Below, one piece after another: positions 1 to 10,182 of a stretch of 64,000 nt of DNA. The stretch spans positions 1 through 64,000 of the forward strand of contig NZ_AYTB01000017.1 of the NCBI RefSeq assembly GCF_000505545.1, in the 5' to 3' direction. The stretch comes from Kurthia huakuii LAM0618. Lineage in GTDB: Bacteria; Bacillota; Bacilli; Bacillales_A; Planococcaceae. A program made the translations under genes and the position numbers. The first letter of the stretch is position 1; each line of letters opens with the position of its first letter. The notes under the pieces were generated by a model. It saw nothing but the letters and a program-made list of their open reading frames with translations, searched no databases and was not told where the DNA came from.

Positions 1-37
1 GGGGGTTTCCCCCTGCGAGAGTAGGACGTTGCTAGGC
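1..37 (+). rRNA. rrf: 5S rRNA, 3' end only (partial)
   Basis: The first 37 bases are identical to the end of the complete 5S gene at 57001-57117. The window therefore opens in the last part of another rRNA operon that runs in the same direction. The rest of that operon lies upstream of the window. Confidence 0.93.
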
Positions 38-41
38 ACAC

Positions 42-70
42 AAAGACGGACGGAATGTTCGTCTTTTTTT
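42..70 (+). terminator. Terminator of the upstream rRNA operon
   Basis: A 7-bp stem (AAAGACG at 42-48 with CGTCTTT at 60-66) is followed by a T run. It sits directly after the 5S end, as expected for an intrinsic terminator closing the operon. Confidence 0.85.
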
Positions 71-159
71 ATTTTTAAATAACCATTTTGACAACTCTAT
101 CAAAGGTTCTACATTGATAAAAAATGTTAGTATAGTCATAAAAAAATATATGAAAAATA

Positions 160-188
160 TTGCTATATAGTAAATAGCTTGTTATAAT
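160..188 (+). promoter_or_regulatory. Promoter for tRNA-Asp
   Basis: A -35 box TTGCTA (160-165), a 17-bp spacer and a perfect -10 TATAAT (183-188) lie about 20 bases before the tRNA. Because the rRNA terminator comes first, the tRNA probably has its own transcription unit. Confidence 0.6.
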
Positions 189-208
189 ATTTTTTGTGAA
201 TATTCTTT

Positions 209-285
209 GGTCCGGTAGTTCAGCTGGTTAGAATGCCTGCCTGTCACGCAGGAGGTCGCGGGTTCGAGTCCCGTCCGGACCGCCA
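209..285 (+). tRNA. tRNA-Asp (anticodon GTC)
   Basis: A full cloverleaf is visible. The acceptor stem is GGTCCGG (209-215) with CCGGACC (275-281). The anticodon stem CCTGC/GCAGG encloses the loop CTGTCAC with anticodon GTC at 243-245. The T arm contains GGTTCGAGTCC. The discriminator is G and the CCA end is encoded at 283-285. Confidence 0.97.
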
Positions 286-300
286 TTTTTTATTTATGTA

Positions 301-330
301 AACACAGCAATGGCGCTGTGTTATTTTTTT
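301..330 (+). terminator. Terminator after tRNA-Asp
   Basis: AACACAGC (301-308) pairs perfectly with GCTGTGTT (315-322), followed by a T-rich tract. It separates the tRNA from the tsaE operon. Confidence 0.85.
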
Positions 331-416
331 TGCCTAGAAATCGAATTCATACACTTTGAACAATTAACGTGAATTCGTTACACTATAGATATGCATTTTT
401 GGAGAGGACGAGAAAC

Positions 417-869
417 ATGACGATTGAATGGACTGTACAGTCTTTAGAAGATACACAAGCTCTTGCCATGAAGCTCGCTGAGTTATTACAACCACAAGAT
501 ACGATTACGTTAGAAGGCGATTTAGGCGCAGGAAAAACGACATTTACGCAAGCACTCGCGAAAGGTTTAGGTGTGAAACGTACTGTCAATAGTCCAACGT
601 TTACGATTATGAAGCAATATGAAGGTCGCCTGCCGTTAAATCATTTAGATGTTTACCGTCTAGCTGATAGCGATGAGGATCTTGGGTGGGATGAAATCTT
701 TTTCGGCGATGCAGTGTCGGTTGTAGAATGGGCGCATTTAATTGAGCCAGACCTACCGACAGAACGCCTTGCGATTCGCATTGAACGTGTTAATGACAAC
801 GCAAGACGATTTTTACTAAAGCCAACTGGAACACGTTATGAACAGTTGTGTGAGGAGTTAACGAAATGA
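417..869 (+). CDS. tsaE: tRNA t6A37 biosynthesis ATPase TsaE
   Basis: This 150-residue protein has the P-loop GDLGAGKTT at about residues 34-42 and the downstream SPTF motif typical of TsaE (YdiB/YjeE). The family hydrolyses ATP to recycle the TsaB-TsaD complex that adds threonylcarbamoyl to A37 of ANN-decoding tRNAs. I chose ATG 417 because GGAGAGG stands at about 401; an earlier in-frame ATG at 369 would add a leader without a ribosome site. The stop overlaps the tsaB start (ATGA). It is the first gene of tsaE-tsaB-rimI-tsaD, the usual Bacillales order. The fourth protein needed, TsaC, is not in the window. Confidence 0.95.
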   Translation: MTIEWTVQSLEDTQALAMKLAELLQPQDTITLEGDLGAGKTTFTQALAKGLGVKRTVNSPTFTIMKQYEGRLPLNHLDVYRLADSDEDLGWDEIFFGDAVSVVEWAHLIEPDLPTERLAIRIERVNDNARRFLLKPTGTRYEQLCEELTK

Positions 870-1567
870 TTTGGTTAGGTATTGATACAGCAAATACGCC
901 ACTTGCCGTTGCGTTAGTAAAAGACGGTCAAGTGCTTGCGAATGAAGTAACAAATATTAAATTGAACCACTCTGGTGGCGCGATGCTGGCGATTGAGCGT
1001 TTATTAACACGCGTAAAGTTAACAGCACAACAGATTGATGCGATTGCGGTGAGTGAAGGGCCCGGATCTTATACAGGAATCCGAATTGGCGTGACGCTTG
1101 CCAAAACACTTGCATGGACGCTTAAAAAGCCACTTGTTGGCGTATCTAGCTTAAAAATGTTAGCGGCAAATGCGGCCATGTATAATGGCATTGTTTGTAC
1201 GCTGATTGATGCGCGTCGCCAAAACGTCTACGCCGGTGCTTTTGATGCAGCAGCAAACTTTGAAAATGTTGTCGAAGACCATCACTATAGCATTGCGGAT
1301 TTAATTGAAAAATTAGATGCGTTGAATGTGCCCGTATTATTCGTTGGCCATGATGTCGATAATTTTTGGGAAGCAATTGTTGAAACATTAGGTGACCGTG
1401 CGATTCGTGCGCCTTATACAATCGATTTACCAGACGCTGCGCAATTGATTTATTTAGCAGAAAAAATGCCGCAGTTAACGGGTGATGCCGTGCATAATTT
1501 TGTGCCACAATATCGCCGTTTAGCAGAAGCAGAAGCCAATTGGATGAAAGAACAAAAAAATAAGTAG
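866..1567 (+). CDS. tsaB: tRNA t6A37 biosynthesis scaffold TsaB
   Basis: The 233-residue product has the ASKHA-fold start (GIDTAN) and the conserved SEGPGSYTGIRIG segment near residue 70 that marks TsaB (YeaZ/YdiC). TsaB is a catalytically inactive paralogue of TsaD; it dimerises with TsaD and docks TsaE for t6A formation in the cytoplasm. It overlaps tsaE by four bases, implying translational coupling, and is followed closely by rimI. Length matches the family. No unusual feature was seen. Confidence 0.95.
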   Translation: MIWLGIDTANTPLAVALVKDGQVLANEVTNIKLNHSGGAMLAIERLLTRVKLTAQQIDAIAVSEGPGSYTGIRIGVTLAKTLAWTLKKPLVGVSSLKMLAANAAMYNGIVCTLIDARRQNVYAGAFDAAANFENVVEDHHYSIADLIEKLDALNVPVLFVGHDVDNFWEAIVETLGDRAIRAPYTIDLPDAAQLIYLAEKMPQLTGDAVHNFVPQYRRLAEAEANWMKEQKNK

Positions 1568-1576
1568 GTGAACAAT

Positions 1577-2017
1577 GTGGTAACCTATCGTTTAATGACG
1601 CTTGAGGATGCGGCAGCTGTTCACCATATTGAAGAGGCTGTATTCCCGACGCCATGGACATTAGAGTCATTTGAAATGGAAATGACGAAAAATACACAAG
1701 CGACATATGTCGTTGCAATTGATGACGATGAAATAATCGGATTTTGCGGTATGTGGATTGTCTTTGATGAAAGTCAGATTACAAATGTTGCCGTTATGCC
1801 GGCAGGTCGCGGTAAGGGAATGGGCGAACAATTAATGCGTGAAGCGATGCGCATTGCTAAAGAACGAGGCTGTGTTGTTATGAGCCTTGAAGTGCGCGTT
1901 TCAAATGACGTGGCACAAAATCTTTATCGTAAGCTCGGATTTCAGGCAGGTGGTATTCGTAAAGGATACTATACAGATAATCAAGAGGATGCTCTTGTCA
2001 TGTGGGTGAATTTATAA
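1577..2017 (+). CDS. rimI: Ribosomal protein bS18 N-acetyltransferase RimI
   Basis: A GNAT-fold acetyltransferase of 146 residues. The acetyl-CoA loop is seen as [14 protein letters not shown], and the C-terminal RKLGFQ and GIRKGYY segments are typical of RimI. The family acetylates the N-terminal residue of ribosomal protein S18 and possibly other proteins. I prefer GTG 1577, six bases after AGGTG (1566-1570); GTG 1568 is in frame but overlaps that ribosome site. The stop TAATG overlaps the start of tsaD. Placement between tsaB and tsaD is the Bacillales norm. Confidence 0.9.
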   Translation: MVTYRLMTLEDAAAVHHIEEAVFPTPWTLESFEMEMTKNTQATYVVAIDDDEIIGFCGMWIVFDESQITNVAVMPAGRGKGMGEQLMREAMRIAKERGCVVMSLEVRVSNDVAQNLYRKLGFQAGGIRKGYYTDNQEDALVMWVNL

Positions 2018-3039
2018 TGGAAAAAGATCTTTATATATTAGGTATTGAAAGTAGCTGTGATGAAACGGCCGCATCGATTGTCAAAAATGGTACGGAGATC
2101 GTGTCAAATGTCGTTGCATCACAAATTGAAAGTCATAAACGTTTTGGTGGCGTCGTGCCAGAAATTGCCTCACGTCATCATGTTGAAAACGTGACAATGG
2201 TCATTGAGGAAGCGTTAAAGCAAGCGGATATGGAGCCAGCTAATTTAGATGCAGTCTGTGTGACAGAAGGTCCAGGGCTTGTCGGCGCCTTATTAATCGG
2301 CATTAATGCAGCAAAGGCTTTTGCATTTGCGCATAACTTACCGCTTGTTGGGACGCATCATATTGCAGGGCATATTTATGCGAATAACTTAATGCAGCCA
2401 ATGGAATTTCCGTTGCTTGCATTAGTTGTCTCAGGCGGTCATACGGAGCTTGTGTTGATGGATGAGCATGGTTCATTTGAATTGATTGGAGAAACGCGTG
2501 ATGACGCAGCAGGTGAGGCTTACGACAAAGTAGCGCGCGTGCTCGACATTCCGTATCCAGGTGGTCCACGCATTGATAAAATGGCGCACGAGAGCGATGA
2601 AGCCATCGAGTTTCCTCGCGTATGGCTAGAAAAAGACTCGTATGATTTCAGCTTTAGTGGCTTGAAATCGGCGGTCATTAATTATCAGCATAATGCGAAA
2701 CAGCGCGGCGGCGATATTAATCCGTACCATATCGCAAAAGGATTCCAAGATAGTGTAGTAGAAGTGCTATCAACGAAAACATTGCGCGCAGCACGTGAAT
2801 TTGGCGTCAAACAAGTCATTGCGGCTGGTGGTGTCTCAGCGAATAAAGGCTTGCGCGCGGAATTAGAGAAAATTTTCGCTGAAGAGGGCATCCCATTCTT
2901 CGTACCACCACTTAAATTGTGTACCGACAATGCAGCGATGATTGCAGCTGCAGGAACTGAAATGTTCAAAGCCGGCAAACGTAGCGGTTGGGACTTGAAT
3001 GGTCGCCCAGGTATGGAATTACTTTCTTGGAATGACTAA
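2017..3039 (+). CDS. tsaD: tRNA N6-threonylcarbamoyladenosine synthase TsaD
   Basis: This 340-residue protein (formerly Gcp) is the catalytic subunit that transfers threonylcarbamoyl from TC-AMP to A37 of tRNA. Visible signatures are IESSCDETA near residue 10, EGPGLVGAL near 85, the metal-binding HHIAGH at about 114-119 and the late [13 protein letters not shown] 2017 overlaps the rimI stop; an alternative in-frame start at 2002 has no better ribosome site. Last gene of the operon; a DnaA-box cluster and a terminator follow. Confidence 0.96.
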   Translation: MEKDLYILGIESSCDETAASIVKNGTEIVSNVVASQIESHKRFGGVVPEIASRHHVENVTMVIEEALKQADMEPANLDAVCVTEGPGLVGALLIGINAAKAFAFAHNLPLVGTHHIAGHIYANNLMQPMEFPLLALVVSGGHTELVLMDEHGSFELIGETRDDAAGEAYDKVARVLDIPYPGGPRIDKMAHESDEAIEFPRVWLEKDSYDFSFSGLKSAVINYQHNAKQRGGDINPYHIAKGFQDSVVEVLSTKTLRAAREFGVKQVIAAGGVSANKGLRAELEKIFAEEGIPFFVPPLKLCTDNAAMIAAAGTEMFKAGKRSGWDLNGRPGMELLSWND

Positions 3040-3057
3040 CATAAAAGGAAAATAAAG

Positions 3058-3136
3058 TTATACACATGTGGATAACTTTTTGAAACAGTCTGACAATTTT
3101 AATGTCAGGCTGTTTTTTAAGTAAAGATGTGGATAA
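3058..3136. promoter_or_regulatory. DnaA-box cluster (three perfect 9-mers)
   Basis: TTATACACA lies at 3058-3066, and its near mirror TGTGGATAA (reverse of TTATCCACA) at 3067-3075, back to back. A third TGTGGATAA is at 3128-3136. All match the DnaA consensus TTATNCACA. From memory, B. subtilis also has a DnaA-box cluster between gcp (tsaD) and ydiF, the same position, which supports a conserved DnaA-titration or control site. Confidence 0.65.
3083..3118 (+). terminator. Terminator of the tsaEB-rimI-tsaD operon
   Basis: AAACAGTCTGACA (3083-3095) pairs with TGTCAGGCTGTTT (from 3103) with one G-T pair, followed by a T run. It lies between DnaA boxes two and three. Confidence 0.85.
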
Positions 3137-3140
3137 CGAA

Positions 3141-3261
3141 AAAAGAGGCTGGGACATACGTGTAACAACATCCTCTCAGATGAGCATAAAAAAACCGGAA
3201 TTGCGCTGTGGCGCGGTTCCGGTTTTGTGTGGCGAACGCTAAAAAAGGAAAATGACATGTT
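3141..3261 (+). repeat. Interspersed structured repeat, copy 1 (right arm missing)
   Basis: About 120 bases match copies at 9908-10049 and 48343-48482. It begins with AAAAGAGGCTGGGAC and contains the inner hairpin around the TGTG loop near 3207-3210. Unlike the other copies it lacks the closing GTCCCAG..CTCTTT arm; the similarity fades after ATGACATGTT. It lies between tsaD and the convergent ABC-F gene. Confidence 0.85.
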
Positions 3262-3283
3262 TTATAAAAGCCTTTTCGTAATA

Positions 3284-5227
3284 TTATAGCGCTTCAAGCT
3301 CTTCATTTAATTCGAGCCATTCCATTTCAAGCGTATCTTTTTGCTCCTTCGCATCATCCAATTCAGATTGAATCGTAAATGTTTTTTCATGATCTGAATA
3401 AACGGCTGGGTCACAAAGTTGCGCCTCGTAGTCGGCAATTTGCGTATCAAACGTTGCCATATCCGTTTCAAGTGCCTCGATTTTGCGGCGAATACTACGT
3501 TCTTTTTTCTTCGCTTCCTTATCAATAGAGTTGTTCGTTGCCTTTTTCTCTTTGACTGGCGCAGGCTTTTTCGCTTGTTGTTCCGCCGCTTTTTCAAGGG
3601 CGATTTCTTCAAGCTCTAGTTTTTTCTCGACGTAATAATCGTAGTCACCTAAATATTCGAATGTGCCATCATTTGCTAACTCGATAACTTTTGTAGCGAT
3701 ACGATTAATAAAGTAGCGGTCATGCGACACGAATAATAACGTGCCTTGATAATCAATCAACGCATTTTCAAGCACTTCTTTACTATCTAAATCTAAGTGG
3801 TTGGTCGGTTCATCGAGCACAAGGAAGTTATTTTTCTCAAGCATGAGTTTCGCCAGGGCTAGTCGCGCTTTTTCACCGCCGGATAAGTCGCTGACGATTT
3901 TTTCAACGTCATCACCAGAGAATAAGAAGCGACCGAGTACCGAGCGCACATCTTTTTCATTCATTAGTGGCCACTCGTCCCAAATTTCTTTGATGACCGT
4001 GCGATTGCTCGTCAGTTTCGCAAGCTCTTGGTCATAGTAACCGATTTGGACGTTCGTGCCGAAGCGAATGTCACCAGCGAGTTTTTGTTGCTCACCAATA
4101 ATCGTTTTTAATAGCGTCGATTTCCCAACGCCATTTGGGCCGACAAGTGCGATGCGGTCCTCGCGGTATTCACGTAAATTAATATTGTTAGAAATAAGCT
4201 TGTCATCATAGCCAATTGCTAAGTTATCGACCGACAAGACGTCATTACCGCTTTGGCGCTCGATTTCAAATGTCAGTGTCGCTGATTTTTCATCGCCAAG
4301 TGGAGAGTCCATCCATTCGCGGCGCTCTAACATTTTACGACGGCTTTGTGCCATTTTTGTTGATGAGGCGCGCGCAATATTTTTTTCGACGAATTGCTCA
4401 AGTTTGGCTTTTTCAGATTGCTCTTTTTCATAGCGTTTCATGTCTAATTCATAGTTTTTCGCTTTTTCATCTAAATAATTTGAATAGTTTCCTGTGAATT
4501 TTGTGACATGATGACGAGAAACTTCGTAGACAATTGATACAACTTGGTCCAAGAAATAGCGGTCATGTGATACGATAAGAATGGCTCCATCGTAGTTCTT
4601 TAAATAGCTCTCTAACCAACTTAGCGTTTCGATGTCTAAGTGATTTGTTGGCTCATCGAGAATGAGTAGCTCTGGCTTGCTCAGGAGTAATTTTGCTAGC
4701 GCAAGTCTTGTACGCTGACCGCCGGATAACGCATTAATCGGTTGGTCAAACATGTCCTTAGAAAACTGCATCCCATGAAGAACACCGCGCGTATCGGCTT
4801 CATATTGATAGCCACCGCGCGCTTTGAAGTCATGTTGGAGCTGGTCATAATCAGCCATGATTTTGGCATATTGTTCAGCATCGTTGTAGACGTCTGGGTT
4901 AGCCATCTGTTGTTCGAGCGAGCGCATCGTTTTTTCAAGCGCTTTTAGCGGCTCGAATATCGTCATCATTTCGTCCCACACGCTGAGGTCCGAATCAAGA
5001 CCCGCATGTTGATCAAGATAGCCAAGACGGATATCTTTTGGCATAATAATATCGCCGGAGTCATACGAAAGTTGCCCAGCGATTATTTTTAATAATGTGG
5101 ATTTGCCGGCACCATTACGGCCGACAAGTGCGACGCGGTCTCGATGTTGTACTTCGAGCTTGACGCCGCTTAAAATTTCATCTGCAATATAAGATTTATA
5201 TAATTGATTGACTTGTAATACAATCAT
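3284..5227 (-). CDS. ydiF: ABC-F family ATPase (YdiF type)
   Basis: The 647-residue protein has two ABC ATPase domains and no membrane segments. Domain 1 has GRNGAGKST near residue 38 and LSGGQRTRLALAKLLL; domain 2 has GPNGVGKST and LSGGEKARLALAKLML. Both have LDEPTNHLD. A charged inter-domain linker and a C-terminal coiled-coil region of about 90 residues follow. ABC-F proteins act on the ribosome rather than as transporters. I chose ATG 5227, six bases after GAGGTG, over the ATG seven codons upstream. The gene is divergent from rex, as in B. subtilis, where this position holds ydiF. Antibiotic protection cannot be judged from sequence alone. Confidence 0.92.
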   Translation of the reverse strand: MIVLQVNQLYKSYIADEILSGVKLEVQHRDRVALVGRNGAGKSTLLKIIAGQLSYDSGDIIMPKDIRLGYLDQHAGLDSDLSVWDEMMTIFEPLKALEKTMRSLEQQMANPDVYNDAEQYAKIMADYDQLQHDFKARGGYQYEADTRGVLHGMQFSKDMFDQPINALSGGQRTRLALAKLLLSKPELLILDEPTNHLDIETLSWLESYLKNYDGAILIVSHDRYFLDQVVSIVYEVSRHHVTKFTGNYSNYLDEKAKNYELDMKRYEKEQSEKAKLEQFVEKNIARASSTKMAQSRRKMLERREWMDSPLGDEKSATLTFEIERQSGNDVLSVDNLAIGYDDKLISNNINLREYREDRIALVGPNGVGKSTLLKTIIGEQQKLAGDIRFGTNVQIGYYDQELAKLTSNRTVIKEIWDEWPLMNEKDVRSVLGRFLFSGDDVEKIVSDLSGGEKARLALAKLMLEKNNFLVLDEPTNHLDLDSKEVLENALIDYQGTLLFVSHDRYFINRIATKVIELANDGTFEYLGDYDYYVEKKLELEEIALEKAAEQQAKKPAPVKEKKATNNSIDKEAKKKERSIRRKIEALETDMATFDTQIADYEAQLCDPAVYSDHEKTFTIQSELDDAKEQKDTLEMEWLELNEELEAL

Positions 5228-5321
5228 GAAGTACACCTCAGTTCTCATTTTAGTTTATCGAAATGCGTGCGGTGGTGCAATGTAAAAGAAGTTAAAGTTA
5301 ATTCAGGAGGGGACAACCGCA

Positions 5322-5957
5322 TTGAAAGAAAATTATAAAATTCCGCAAGCCACGACGAAAAGATTACCTCTCTATTATCGTTTTATTCAAAATTTTGCGG
5401 AAGCAGGACTAGAACGCATTTCTTCAAAAGAATTGAGTGAGGCGATGCAAATAGATTCTGCTACGATTCGACGAGACTTTTCACATTTCGGAGCACTTGG
5501 TCGTAAAGGCTATGGCTATGATGTACAGCGCTTGCTCGTATTTTTTAGAGATGTTTTAGATGATAATGAACGTATGAATGTCGCCGTTATCGGGATTGGT
5601 AACCTAGGTCATGCGTTACTAAAATATAATTTCCAAAAGAATCAAAATATGAAAATCGTCGTTGCATTCGATACGAACTATCCACTTGATGGGAAATTAG
5701 TCAATGGCGTACCGGTTTTTCATCCAGATGTCATGGAAGAAAAATTTAAAGAATTTCACGCGGAGCTACCCATTTTAACGGTACCAGCGCGCTCGGCACA
5801 GCTAATGACAGACCGCCTCGTTGCGATGAATGTTAAAGGTGTGCTGAATTTTACACCTGTACGCCTACAAGTACCGGACACATTCCGCGTACATACAATT
5901 GATTTATCGATTGAATTACAAACGCTAAGCTACTTCATGCGCAATGTTGGAAAATGA
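5322..5957 (+). CDS. rex: Redox-sensing transcriptional repressor Rex
   Basis: The 211-residue protein has an N-terminal winged helix ([22 protein letters not shown], near residues 40-60, joined to [10 protein letters not shown]) and an NAD(H)-binding Rossmann domain with [11 protein letters not shown] near residue 90. Rex represses fermentative and respiratory genes when the NADH/NAD+ ratio is low and leaves DNA when NADH binds. It starts at TTG 5322 after a strong AGGAGGGG site. It heads a run with tatA-tatC and the groE region, the same neighbourhood as in B. subtilis (ydiH/rex). Confidence 0.96.
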   Translation: MKENYKIPQATTKRLPLYYRFIQNFAEAGLERISSKELSEAMQIDSATIRRDFSHFGALGRKGYGYDVQRLLVFFRDVLDDNERMNVAVIGIGNLGHALLKYNFQKNQNMKIVVAFDTNYPLDGKLVNGVPVFHPDVMEEKFKEFHAELPILTVPARSAQLMTDRLVAMNVKGVLNFTPVRLQVPDTFRVHTIDLSIELQTLSYFMRNVGK

Positions 5958-6040
5958 TTCAATAGTCCATTGAGAATTTTGTGGCTAATTGAGAATCATT
6001 GCGTTACAATATAGGCATCTTAATGTAGGAGGTGCCTGTA

Positions 6041-6226
6041 ATGGGAGGAGTTAGTTTTGGCAGCATTGTTATCATTGCTGTTGTTGCTCTACTTATTTTT
6101 GGTCCGAAGAAGCTGCCTGAGCTTGGAAAAGCAATGGGCTCCACTCTCCGCGAATTCAAGAATGCCACTAAAGGTTTAGTGGATGACGATGATGAAAAAA
6201 CAAAAGACAAAGTTGAACCTAAATAG
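6041..6226 (+). CDS. tatA: Twin-arginine translocase subunit TatA
   Basis: A 61-residue protein: a short N-terminus, one hydrophobic helix (IVIIAVVALLIFGP), the FGPKKLPELGKAMG hinge and amphipathic helix, then an acidic/basic tail. TatA oligomers form the conduit for folded Tat substrates in the cytoplasmic membrane. ATG 6041 follows AGGAGGTG at 6026-6034. It is 16 bases upstream of tatC and corresponds to tatAy of the Bacillus TatAyCy pair. No Tat substrate gene is adjacent. Confidence 0.95.
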   Translation: MGGVSFGSIVIIAVVALLIFGPKKLPELGKAMGSTLREFKNATKGLVDDDDEKTKDKVEPK

Positions 6227-6242
6227 TTAGGGAGTTATTGCA

Positions 6243-7031
6243 ATGGAAAATAATGAACTAACGCTTGAACAACATATAAATGAACTTCGAAAACGGTTAA
6301 TGACAGTAACCGTTTTCTTTGTCATTAATGTCATCATAGGGCTTTTTATTGCGAAGCCGCTCATTCATTTTTTACAGTATAGCGAGCATGCAAAAGCATT
6401 GCAGCTACACGCGTTTAATGTGACGGACCCGCTGAAAATTTTTTTCCAAGCGGATTTTATTATCGCGCTTGTACTCACGATGCCGGTCATGATGTATCAG
6501 CTCTGGACCTATGTAAGTCCGGGGTTATATGCGTATGAACGCAAGGCGACGCTGCGTTATATTCCATATGTCGTTTTATTATTTGTTGTCGGTGTGTTGT
6601 TTTCATACAATATTTTATTCCCATATATTATGAAGTTTATGATGGAATGGTCACAACAGATGAATGTCCAGCAAACGATTGGTATTAATGAATATTTCCA
6701 ATTTTTATTTAAGATTACGATTCCATTCGGCTTTGTATTCCAATTACCGGTCATTATGCACTTTGTGGCACGTATCGGGCTTGTGACGCCGATGTGGATG
6801 GCACGCGTGCGAAAGTATGCATACTTTTCATTGCTCGTCATCGCCGCAATTATCGCACCGCCAGAAGTCGTATCGCATTTGATGATTACGATTCCACTAT
6901 GTATTTTATATGAGATTAGTATTTGGATTGCGCGACTTGGCTATCGCAAATATGTGCGTTCAGAGCGTAAGCGCTTGACGGAATTAGGCATGGAAAAAGA
7001 CACGATTGATGACATGTTAAAAGGAAATTAA
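6243..7031 (+). CDS. tatC: Twin-arginine translocase subunit TatC
   Basis: The 262-residue product has six predicted membrane helices and the family signature near the N-terminus (LEQHINELRKRLM, the conserved HxxELRxR). TatC recognises the twin-arginine signal peptide and recruits TatA. It follows tatA closely and ends just before a bidirectional terminator shared with the convergent CPBP gene. It corresponds to tatCy of B. subtilis at the same chromosomal position. Confidence 0.95.
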   Translation: MENNELTLEQHINELRKRLMTVTVFFVINVIIGLFIAKPLIHFLQYSEHAKALQLHAFNVTDPLKIFFQADFIIALVLTMPVMMYQLWTYVSPGLYAYERKATLRYIPYVVLLFVVGVLFSYNILFPYIMKFMMEWSQQMNVQQTIGINEYFQFLFKITIPFGFVFQLPVIMHFVARIGLVTPMWMARVRKYAYFSLLVIAAIIAPPEVVSHLMITIPLCILYEISIWIARLGYRKYVRSERKRLTELGMEKDTIDDMLKGN

Positions 7032-7033
7032 AA

Positions 7034-7066
7034 AAAGAGGCTTGGGATTTCCCAAAGCCTCTTTTA
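7034..7066. terminator. Bidirectional terminator tatC / CPBP gene
   Basis: AAAGAGGCTTGGG pairs with CCCAAAGCCTCTTT. An A run on the left and a T run on the right let it work for both convergent genes. Confidence 0.85.
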
Positions 7067-7738
7067 TTATTGAATAAACGTGACAAATGCATTCAGTAAA
7101 ATATGCGCGATCATCGGCGCTAATAGGCGTCCTGTTTTATGATAAAGGAACGCGAGTACAAAGCCGGTAATCGCATACAGTAATAAATGCGTGAAATCAT
7201 TGTGCAGCAGCGCAAAAAATAGTGCACTGACAAGCGCTGATAGCCAGAAGCTCGTCACCTGCTTAAGCGAGCCAAAAATAACGCGGCGGAATACGAGCTC
7301 CTCTAAAATCGGACCAAAAACGACGAGCGCAAAAATGGCAACGGGCGCAGCGGCCGCAATACCAAGTAGCGACATCGTGTTGTCAGAGCCAGCGTCGATA
7401 CCGAGAAGGGATTCGATCATGCCACCGAGCATTTGTCCGCCAAGTACCATGACAAACCCAACGAGCCCCCAAAGAATCGTTTGTGCGAGTGGCATTTTTT
7501 GTTCGTAGTTATCGAAAAATTGTTTGTCGCGCGCGATAAATAGTAGCGATACAATAAGCGCCACGAGCATGCTGAGGAATAAAAACCAGCCTTGCGTATA
7601 AAGCGCTAATTTTTCGGTTGACCATGTCGGATGTTGACCTGCATAAAAGTTATACAGCGGTCGCAATAAAAACGCGCCACAGAGCTGCATAACAATATAC
7701 GTGATTAGTATATAAAGTGCTGTCTTTTTAGTTTTCAC
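7067..7738 (-). CDS. CPBP family intramembrane metalloprotease (YdiL-like)
   Basis: The 223-residue membrane protein has about seven hydrophobic segments and the three CPBP (CAAX protease and bacteriocin-processing) motifs: EELVFRR near residue 145, FALLHNDF near 180 and HILLNAF near 212. These Glu and His residues form the metal-dependent active site in this family. It starts at GTG 7738 after AAAGGA. It sits between tatC and groES, the position of ydiL in B. subtilis. The substrate is unknown. Confidence 0.88.
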   Translation of the reverse strand: MKTKKTALYILITYIVMQLCGAFLLRPLYNFYAGQHPTWSTEKLALYTQGWFLFLSMLVALIVSLLFIARDKQFFDNYEQKMPLAQTILWGLVGFVMVLGGQMLGGMIESLLGIDAGSDNTMSLLGIAAAAPVAIFALVVFGPILEELVFRRVIFGSLKQVTSFWLSALVSALFFALLHNDFTHLLLYAITGFVLAFLYHKTGRLLAPMIAHILLNAFVTFIQ

Positions 7739-7822
7739 AATGGCAATCCTTTCTAGTTCAATAGCTGTCTGTCTTTATTGTAGAGGAATCCCTCGTAATT
7801 TCAAAATTTTTACGCGTAATAC

Positions 7823-7888
7823 TTGCATGTTCACTTAGAATTTATTAATATAATAAGTGTGTTAGCACTCAAAGGGAAAGAGTGCTAA
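7823..7888 (+). promoter_or_regulatory. groESL promoter with CIRCE operator
   Basis: A perfect CIRCE inverted repeat, TTAGCACTC-N9-GAGTGCTAA, lies at 7862-7888; it is the binding site for the heat-shock repressor HrcA. Upstream are TTGCAT (7823-7828) and TAATAT (7846-7851) with 17-bp spacing, placing CIRCE at or just after the transcription start. A TATAAT at 7849-7854 overlaps the same region. HrcA itself is outside the window. Confidence 0.93.
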
Positions 7889-7922
7889 TAAATTAAGATA
7901 TATTATTAGGAGGTTGTTTCAT

Positions 7923-9861
<1,939 letters not shown>

Positions 9862-9907
9862 TACCACGTTAGGACTTTATCTACCCTAGCGCTTAGCACA
9901 CATTTAC

Positions 9908-10049
9908 AAAAGAGTCTGGGATATACGTGTAACAACATCCTCTCAGATGAGCATAAGAAAAACCGGAATCGTGCTGTGGCGCGGTTCCGGTTTTTTGTGG
10001 CGAACGCTAAAAAAGGAACATGAACTGTTTTGTCCCAGTCTCTTTTTTT
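9908..10049 (+). repeat. Interspersed structured repeat, copy 2 (complete)
   Basis: The element is closed by complementary arms: AAAGAGTCTGGGA at the left and TCCCAGTCTCTTT at the right. Inside is a 14-bp hairpin AACCGGAATCGTGC / GCGCGGTTCCGGTT with loop TGTG. Between them lies a conserved segment including ACAACATCCTCTCAGATGAG. It follows groEL and ends in a T run, so it may also act as the groE terminator. Confidence 0.9.
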
Positions 10050-10149
10050 AAGAATTTCTTGCTTACAATGAACATGATTGAAATGGAAGGGATAAGCAAT
10101 ATATCAAAAAATGAGCACCTCGTCGAATTTGTGTGTAGACATGCTATTA

Positions 10150-10180
10150 AAAAAAGGAATCGCATTGGCGATTCCTTTTT
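10150..10180. terminator. Terminator of the secreted-protein gene
   Basis: AAAAAGGAATCGC pairs with GCGATTCCTTTTT around ATTG. The flanking A and T runs allow use on either strand; it ends the minus-strand gene at 10183. Confidence 0.8.
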
Positions 10181-10182
10181 CA

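Noticed and set aside
194-208. TTGTGAATATTC before tRNA-Asp as a Rex operator
   Set aside because: Only one half of the TTGTGAA...TTCACAA palindrome is present, and a tRNA is an unlikely Rex target.
5971-6010. Possible Fur box before tatA (TTGAGAATCATTGCG and a second TTGAGAAT)
   Set aside because: Only the left half resembles the Fur consensus; the right half does not match, unlike the site at 36780.
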